Program-made: the position numbers and the translations under genes | Shown: positions 6,727 to 10,397 of the stretch, piece after piece | Position numbering within the stretch: position 1 is the stretch's first letter | How the letters are laid out: each line of letters opens with the position of its first letter | The notes under the pieces: model-generated | Databases searched by the model: none | Told to the model about the DNA's origin: nothing | What the model saw: only the letters and a program-made list of their open reading frames with translations | Source of the DNA: JAHJSA01 sp038204345 | Lineage (GTDB): Bacteria > Actinomycetota > Thermoleophilia > RBG-16-64-13 | Length of the DNA stretch: 10,397 bases | NCBI GenBank assembly: GCA_038204345.1 | Contig: JBBRDB010000080.1 | Coordinates: 1 to 10,397, forward strand | Direction: 5' to 3'

Positions 6727-7169
6727 CACGCCATCTCCGGGCCATAGACCATGAGCAGAGCCGCCTCACCCGTGTCAGCGTAATAGTGGGGACGGCGCCC
6801 CGAATCCCGGAACCCACGGCTCCGGTAGAGGGCGATAGCGCCCGTGTTGCCCTCGCGCACCTCAAGAACGACCGGCACATCCCTAGGGGTGTGGCCCAGC
6901 AGTCCGTCGAGGAGTCTTCCACCAAGGCCGAGTGTACAACGGGACGGCGCAACGGCCAGGTCCATGACGTGCCACACCTCGCCGTAGTGCCGCGCCACGA
7001 TGAAGCCGGCGAGGCGCTCGTTCTCGTCGACCACGACACGGAGCCACGAGAGAGAGTGTCGGAGTTCGTCCTGAAACATCCCCCGCGTCCACGGCGCGCC
7101 AAAGCAGGCCGTCTCGATCTCGAGCACGGCGGGCAGGTCGGCCTCCGTCATTTCCCGCACGACGAACAT
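6723..7169 (-). CDS. rimI: GNAT N-acetyltransferase RimI
   Basis: Acetyl-CoA-dependent protein N-terminal acetyltransferase; in E. coli it acetylates ribosomal protein S18. It has 148 residues from the ATG at 7169, two bases after the tsaB stop. Visible features are the N-terminal FVVREMTEADLPAVLEIE, the core strand HVMDLAVAP (67-75), the acetyl-CoA loop LGLGGRLLDGL, and VVLEVREGNTGAIALYRSRGF (in 100-120) with E103 and Y115, equivalent to the catalytic Glu and Tyr of RimI. The Q/R-x-x-G-x-G/A signature is off: C78 occupies the usual Gln/Arg position, with an Arg one residue earlier. The gene overlaps tsaD by four bases. Placement between tsaB and tsaD is the common actinobacterial order and supports the RimI assignment over other GNAT enzymes. 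Confidence 0.93.
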   Translation of the reverse strand: MFVVREMTEADLPAVLEIETACFGAPWTRGMFQDELRHSLSWLRVVVDENERLAGFIVARHYGEVWHVMDLAVAPSRCTLGLGGRLLDGLLGHTPRDVPVVLEVREGNTGAIALYRSRGFRDSGRRPHYYADTGEAALLMVYGPEMAW

Positions 7170-7171
7170 GC

Positions 7172-8083
7172 TCACGTCCGCCACGGGTCTCGCATCCGCT
7201 TGATGTGTCGGTCGGCGTCGGGGGTACGCACGTACGTGGGGCGCACGGCTTCGGGAGTCCCCAGGACGCCCGCGCGCCCGAAGTCCGAGGCGCGCCGGCC
7301 CATACTGACCGCACGGGTCAACCATTCCAGCATACCCCGGCCTTCGAAGGACCCGGAGTCGCCGATCTGCGACTGCCCGCGCACGAGATAGGTGGCCTCC
7401 ACCTCCGCGGGCGCGCGGTCGCCGCCGACAGCCGCCGGCAGCAGACCCACATGCCCGGTGAGTAGTCGATGCTCCGTCGTGTGCTCCGGGTCGCGTTCAG
7501 CCACCGACGAATCGAAATCGTCCGGAGAAACGGCGAATGGTCCGCCCTGCCTCGTCCACGGTCCTCCGAACGCGATTGCGTCTACGTCCGCCGTACCCGG
7601 CTCCTCCTGATTCTCCTGATTCTCGGCGCGACGGTAGACTTCGGCGAAGACCTGCCCTCGGCGGGCATCGACCAAAGGGACTATGACGTTGACACTCTCG
7701 GCCAACCCTCGATCAACTGCCGCGGCCGCGAGAGCCGAAAGGGAAGACACGCCGACCACGGGCAGGTCGAGCGCGAGTGCCGCGGCCCTCGCTGAGGCAA
7801 CCCCTATCCTCACCCCCGTGAACGTTCCCGGTCCCGTGCCCACGACGACGGCACCCAGATCACTGGGGCGCCCTCCGACCTCAGTCAGCACCTGCTCCAC
7901 CAACTCCAGAAGCATCCTAGTCTGGGTTCCGGCGACCACGTGTTGACGAGAGGCCAACAGGGCAACATCACCATCCCCCCGGAACTCGAACATCGCCACG
8001 CCGGCTACGTTCGAGGATGTATCGAGCGCCAGCACCAGTCGCTTCAAGGTGCTGGGTGAGGTCGTCATCATGGTCGTCGTCAT
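7172..8083 (-). CDS. tsaB: t6A complex scaffold protein TsaB, long form
   Basis: Inactive TsaD paralogue that dimerises with TsaD and supports TsaE binding in t6A synthesis. It has 303 residues, clearly longer than the usual 220-240. Visible features are VLALDTSSNVAGVA (17-30), the signature GTGPGTFTGVRIG (82-94), LPVVGVSSLSALA and PLVDARRGQVFAEVYRR (in 136-152), all in the ASKHA N-terminal half. The C-terminal half is expanded: acidic ENQENQEEP near 155, ATYLVRGQSQIGDSGSF (in 230-246) and a family-like end RPTYVRTPDAD (281-291). The ATG at 8083 overlaps the tsaE stop (ATGA); later Met codons at residues 5 and 6 are possible starts. It lies two bases before rimI, in the middle of the tsa operon. 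Confidence 0.95.
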   Translation of the reverse strand: MTTTMMTTSPSTLKRLVLALDTSSNVAGVAMFEFRGDGDVALLASRQHVVAGTQTRMLLELVEQVLTEVGGRPSDLGAVVVGTGPGTFTGVRIGVASARAAALALDLPVVGVSSLSALAAAAVDRGLAESVNVIVPLVDARRGQVFAEVYRRAENQENQEEPGTADVDAIAFGGPWTRQGGPFAVSPDDFDSSVAERDPEHTTEHRLLTGHVGLLPAAVGGDRAPAEVEATYLVRGQSQIGDSGSFEGRGMLEWLTRAVSMGRRASDFGRAGVLGTPEAVRPTYVRTPDADRHIKRMRDPWRT

Positions 8084-8571
8084 GCCCGGCCGAAGCGTCG
8101 CGCGACCTCGGGATCCCTGGCCTCGATGCGCAGCGTGCGGGTGTCGCGGTCGCGATGCCCGAGAACGACTACCCAGGTCGGCTCCCCCAAGGGCCCAAGG
8201 CCCGCCTCGGGCCACTCCACTATGGTGATCACCGTTGGTCCCACATACTCATCGAGAGCCAGGACGTCCTCGTCCTCCAGTCCGTCGAGCCGATACAGGT
8301 CAAGATGATTCACCGGTATCGGCCCATCGTAGACGTTGGCGATCGTGAACGAGGGACTCCGCACCTGATCGGTGACTCCGAGATCTTGCGCCAACATGCG
8401 CACGAACGTGGTCTTGCCGGCGCCGAGGGGTCCTTCGAGCAGAATGAGGTCACCCCTCCGTACGGCTGCAGCGAGACGACGAGCCGTCTCGCGCAGCGAG
8501 TCCAGGTTCACAGAGGCCGACTCCAGTACGACTACGCTCGGCTCGGTCCCGACTTCATCCTGATGAGACAC
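8080..8571 (-). CDS. tsaE: t6A synthesis ATPase TsaE
   Basis: P-loop ATPase that binds the TsaB/TsaD pair and resets the complex after each t6A cycle. It has 163 residues, about the family length. Visible features are Walker A GPLGAGKT (47-54), the switch-like SPSFTIANVY (72-81), HLDLYRL (89-95), acidic DEDVLALDEY, and the signature IVEWPEA (117-123), followed by a strand that ends in a basic tail. The GTG at 8571 is chosen because AGGAG lies exactly eight bases upstream; a GTG at 8589 would overlap the uracil-DNA glycosylase gene and has no such site. It starts 11 bases after that gene's stop and overlaps tsaB by four bases, so the block is co-translated. Confidence 0.96.
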   Translation of the reverse strand: MSHQDEVGTEPSVVVLESASVNLDSLRETARRLAAAVRRGDLILLEGPLGAGKTTFVRMLAQDLGVTDQVRSPSFTIANVYDGPIPVNHLDLYRLDGLEDEDVLALDEYVGPTVITIVEWPEAGLGPLGEPTWVVVLGHRDRDTRTLRIEARDPEVARRFGRA

Positions 8572-8579
8572 CGGCCCTG

Positions 8580-8584
8580 CTCCT
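8580..8584 (-). promoter_or_regulatory. Ribosome binding site of tsaE
   Basis: AGGAG on the minus strand eight bases before the GTG at 8571. It overlaps the stop codon of the upstream uracil-DNA glycosylase gene, so terminating ribosomes would pass directly over it. It decides the start against the GTG at 8589. Confidence 0.8.
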
Positions 8585-9476
8585 ACCACAGCGGGAGCTG
8601 TCCGGAAGAGCCGCTGCTCCCCGCGCGCTCACTCGGAAGGTCCGCATCGCCGAGGTGATCGGACTCAGGGTCGTTAACCGTTGTCGTCCGCTCGTGTTGG
8701 GAGTCGTCCGCAGCCTCCGTTAGCGGGGCCGGCGCGGTTGGGACGGGCGTCGCGGATGGGACCGGCGTGGGCTGAACGGGCGTCGCGGACGGGATCGGCG
8801 CGGGCGTGGGCGCGGGCGCGGGCTCGATCGGTCGCGCCGTCGTGGCTACCCCGCTCGGACTGAGGGCCCTCTCCCCCGCGTCGAGAAGGCGCCGCAGCTT
8901 GAGAAAATCCTCTTCCAACAAAGAGCGATTGGCGGGGGTATAGAGCGCGGCCGCTGGGTGGAACACGGGTAGGACGACGACAGGGATCCCGGCGACGTGC
9001 ATCTGCTTGGCGCGACCCCTGATGGAACTGATACCGGCATCCGTCTCAGCCACGAGTCGAGTGGCGAAGCGTCCCAGAGTACAGATGACCCGCGGCCGGA
9101 TGGTCTGGATCTGTTTCACAAGATTCGGGGAACACGCCTCGATCTCATCCGGCAGGGGGTCGCGGTTCTCGGGGGGCCGGCACTTCACTACGTTCGCGAT
9201 ATACACGTCCTCGCGCCGCAGACCGATGGAACCGAGGAGTTCGGTGAGCAGCTTGCCCGCCTGCCCGACAAAGGGCTCGCCCTGGCGATCCTCGTTGAAG
9301 CCCGGGCCCTCGCCCACGAACAAGAGATCGGCCGAGTGGCTCCCGATGCCGAACACCACCTGGGTGCGTCCTTCACTGAGGCGGCATTGCACGCACCCGG
9401 CAAGTGCGGCTGCTTGAGTAGCGAGTTCCTGGGCGGCCCGGTCCCGATCGCCGTCGTTCGGAGAGGTCTGGGTCAT
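8583..9476 (-). CDS. Type-4 (Fe-S) uracil-DNA glycosylase with Pro-rich tail
   Basis: Removes uracil from DNA, the first step of base excision repair. It has 297 residues. The catalytic domain spans about 20-205, with four [4Fe-4S] cysteines at 28, 31, 99 and 115 (C-x2-C, then C-x15-C, the family-4 spacing), GEGPGFNEDRQG (55-66), PFVGQAGKLL (68-77), VKCRPPENRDP (97-107) and the motif VFHPAA (171-176) with H173. The tail, absent from the basic family, is a Pro/Ala/Thr-rich linker (about 216-252) followed by an acidic/Ser/Gly stretch and the final residues QLPLW, which look like a beta-clamp-binding peptide. The ATG at 9476 is used; GGAGG lies 13 bases upstream, a rather long spacing. It is probably the first gene of the unit leading into tsaE, or the second after pspC. 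Confidence 0.95.
   Translation of the reverse strand: MTQTSPNDGDRDRAAQELATQAAALAGCVQCRLSEGRTQVVFGIGSHSADLLFVGEGPGFNEDRQGEPFVGQAGKLLTELLGSIGLRREDVYIANVVKCRPPENRDPLPDEIEACSPNLVKQIQTIRPRVICTLGRFATRLVAETDAGISSIRGRAKQMHVAGIPVVVLPVFHPAAALYTPANRSLLEEDFLKLRRLLDAGERALSPSGVATTARPIEPAPAPTPAPIPSATPVQPTPVPSATPVPTAPAPLTEAADDSQHERTTTVNDPESDHLGDADLPSERAGSSGSSGQLPLW
8743..8808 (-). repeat. 33 bp tandem repeat inside the glycosylase tail
   Basis: There are two adjacent 33-base units (8743-8775 and 8776-8808). The first 30 bases match at 27 positions and the last three differ. In protein this is an 11-residue period around PSATPV, within the Pro/Ala/Thr linker. The in-frame period means copy-number change would alter only linker length. 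Confidence 0.8.
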
Positions 9477-9558
9477 GAGGGAGACGGGTCCTCCGGCAGT
9501 TCCGATTCGACACGGTCCCGCCCCTCGATCACCCGCACACGACGCGCAGCGGCGGAGG

Positions 9559-9768
9559 TCATCCACTCCCCGCCGGAGTCTCGAGAGGCATGAGCAAGCA
9601 GAGTACCAGATACACAGCGAGGATGATCAGATTCGGACCCGGGAGCAGCACAGCCACCACCCAGACAAGCCGCATGACCGCGGGATCTATGTCGAAGTAG
9701 CGTGCCGACCCGGCAGCCACGCCGCAGATCATCTTGTCGTCGCGCGGACGCGTCAGTCTCGTACGCAT
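9559..9768 (-). CDS. Small PspC-domain membrane protein
   Basis: This 69-residue protein has the PspC domain signature: basic TRLTRPRDDKMICGVAAGSA (in 4-23), then RYFDIDPAVMRLVWVVAVLL and a hydrophobic stretch of about 32-60 that probably forms a re-entrant or single/double membrane segment, with a short polar end. PspC proteins are linked to membrane stress (phage-shock) responses and cover many small stand-alone proteins of unknown role. No pspA or other psp gene is seen here, so function is not implied beyond the membrane location. The ATG at 9768 has AGGAG five bases upstream in a GA-rich stretch. It lies 82 bases before the glycosylase gene and may share its transcript. Confidence 0.88.
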   Translation of the reverse strand: MRTRLTRPRDDKMICGVAAGSARYFDIDPAVMRLVWVVAVLLPGPNLIILAVYLVLCLLMPLETPAGSG

Positions 9769-9840
9769 TCGTTCTCCTCTCTCTCGCCCGGTCCGAGCCG
9801 AGCCTCGATCGACTAGTGCGTCCGGCCGTCCTTACCCCGG

Positions 9841-9867
9841 TACGTCACGGAGAACGAAGTTGTTTCC
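9841..9867 (-). promoter_or_regulatory. Possible ECF-sigma-type promoter for pspC
   Basis: On the minus strand, GGAAAC (9867-9862) and CGTA (9844-9841) are separated by 17 bases. This resembles the GGAAC/CGTC pattern of extracytoplasmic-function sigma factors. It lies about 70 bases before the pspC ATG. Such short matches arise by chance, so this is tentative. Confidence 0.25.
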
Positions 9868-9889
9868 AACCCGGACCCGCTGGTATCCT
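9860..9889 (+). promoter_or_regulatory. Probable plus-strand promoter
   Basis: TTGTTT (9860-9865) and TATCCT (9884-9889) with an 18-base spacer. The predicted start near 9896 would give either a leaderless message beginning at the GTG at 9900 or a leader of about 255 bases for the gene at 10154. It is an AT-richer patch in otherwise GC-rich DNA. Confidence 0.4.
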
Positions 9890-9899
9890 AACCATATAC

Positions 9900-10157
9900 G
9901 TGACGCTCGAGCGAGACGCGCCGGTGGGACGGCTACTTTCAGAGGTGTACCCACCGTCGCCGAAGGCAAGGGAACACCTGCGACACGTCGTGCCCAACGT
10001 ACCGACCCGAGTCTGGTATCTGCAAACAGAACTGGAACAAGAGGTCACATCATCGCAACCCGCCCGCGCCATGAGCCGAGTCAGCCGGACCTGCATCCGA
10101 CCGGTCCGAGTGGCGGTCTTCGACCCCCCGCCGAGACCATCGGGACCCTCGACATGA
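9900..10157 (+). CDS. Doubtful 85-residue reading frame upstream of the Rossmann-type gene
   Basis: From the GTG at 9900 an open frame of 85 residues runs to a TGA that overlaps the ATG of the next gene in the ATGA form used by real neighbours here. The first half (ERDAPVGRLLSEVYPPSPKA, then a Leu/Glu-rich helix WYLQTELEQEV) looks protein-like; the second half is Arg/Pro/Ser-rich. Its third-position GC is modestly higher than the other frames, but lower than in the clear genes. No Shine-Dalgarno site is seen; the promoter would fit a leaderless start. I recognise no family. It could equally be untranslated leader DNA. Confidence 0.3.
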   Translation: MTLERDAPVGRLLSEVYPPSPKAREHLRHVVPNVPTRVWYLQTELEQEVTSSQPARAMSRVSRTCIRPVRVAVFDPPPRPSGPST

Positions 10158-10397
10158 GATACGCGATCGTGGGGACCGGGCGCCTGGGTTTGTCGTTCGC
10201 CCTCGCCCTGCGCACCTCAGGCGCGGCAGTGGCGGGGCACACCAGCCGGTCGGCCGACGGCCGCGACAGAGCCGACGCTGTCCTCGGGACGCCTCCCTCG
10301 CCCAGTATCTCCGCTTTAGTCGCATCCGTCCTCGCCTGGACACCCGGCTCCGACCTGGACCCGGCACCGGCCGCAGGCTTAAGGTCCGACGGCGGCT
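10154..10397 (+). CDS. Rossmann-fold NAD(P)-binding protein, possibly DUF2520 type (3' end missing)
   Basis: The frame begins MRYAIVGTGRLGLSFALALR, a beta-alpha-beta start with the dinucleotide-binding GxGxxG (GTGRLG, 8-13), followed by a second strand (AVAGHTSRSA) where cofactor type is usually set. About 81 residues are present before the window ends, with no stop. The N-terminus resembles Rossmann-like DUF2520 proteins, which often lie next to pantothenate genes, but prephenate-dehydrogenase-like or ketopantoate-reductase-like enzymes share it. After residue 55 the sequence becomes Pro/Ser/Ala-rich and I cannot align the expected third and fourth strands, so a frameshift or divergence is possible. 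No other in-frame start codon is found upstream back to 9899, which supports the ATG at 10154; the ribosome binding site is weak. Confidence 0.6.
   Translation, partial: MRYAIVGTGRLGLSFALALRTSGAAVAGHTSRSADGRDRADAVLGTPPSPSISALVASVLAWTPGSDLDPAPAAGLRSDGG

Larger units (their letters stand above)
9769..10153. other. Divergent intergenic region before the Rossmann-type gene
   Basis: The region separates the minus-strand pspC block from the plus-strand gene starting at 10154. It should carry the promoters of both directions. I see a plus-strand sigma-70-like pair (9860-9889), a weak minus-strand ECF-like pair (9867-9841), and a doubtful 85-residue plus-strand frame (9900-10157). I find no tRNA, no riboswitch I can recognise, and no strong hairpin. 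Confidence 0.6.

Noticed and set aside
7170..7325. Upstream extension of rimI by 52 residues into tsaB
   Set aside because: The added segment is Arg/Pro-rich, overlaps tsaB, and the RimI family starts at the FVVREMTEAD segment after the ATG at 7169.
8084..8215. Upstream extension of tsaB by 44 residues into tsaE
   Set aside because: It overlaps the end of tsaE in another frame; the ATGA overlap at 8083 is the pattern used between neighbours here.
9845..10096. Minus-strand open frame (83 codons) in the divergent intergenic region
   Set aside because: Cys/Ser/Arg-rich product, no ribosome binding site, no resemblance to a family, and it lies across the probable plus-strand promoter.

Overview
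The window is GC-rich and densely packed with ordinary chromosomal genes. It is almost entirely on the minus strand; one gene at the right edge runs the other way. The linkage of tsaE, tsaB, rimI and tsaD to a groES-groEL operon with a CIRCE element, the GC-rich codon use, frequent GTG starts and 4-base start/stop overlaps all suggest a deep-branching actinobacterial lineage (for example Thermoleophilia or a relative). This placement is inferred from gene order and style, not from a phylogeny. I see no mobile elements, CRISPR array, tRNA or rRNA genes.

Layout in transcription order on the minus strand (right to left): a small PspC-domain membrane protein (9768-9559); a type-4 (Fe-S) uracil-DNA glycosylase with a long Pro/Ala tail ending in a probable sliding-clamp-binding peptide (9476-8583); the tRNA t6A block tsaE-tsaB-rimI-tsaD (8571-5647), tightly coupled; a strong sigma-70-type promoter overlapped by a CIRCE (HrcA) operator, then groES and groEL (5526-3363); three consecutive hairpins closing the groE operon (3361-3282); then a second compact operon made of a Roadblock/LC7-like protein, a 71-residue single-pass membrane protein, tldD and tldE (3082 to beyond the left edge). 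On the plus strand the right end holds a probable promoter, a doubtful 85-residue reading frame, and the start of a Rossmann-fold (GxGxxG) oxidoreductase-like gene cut by the window end.

Functionally, the tsa genes supply the t6A37 modification machinery (TsaB, TsaD, TsaE; TsaC is not here) and RimI is a GNAT N-acetyltransferase. GroES/GroEL form the HrcA-regulated chaperonin. TldD/TldE form a heterodimeric metalloprotease acting on unfolded peptides or peptide-derived products. Three observations are most worth following: the C-terminal QLPLW peptide on the uracil-DNA glycosylase, which suggests tethering of uracil repair to the replication clamp; the Roadblock/membrane peptide/TldDE cassette; and the groEL 3' hairpin array, one hairpin of which carries CIRCE-like half-sites.
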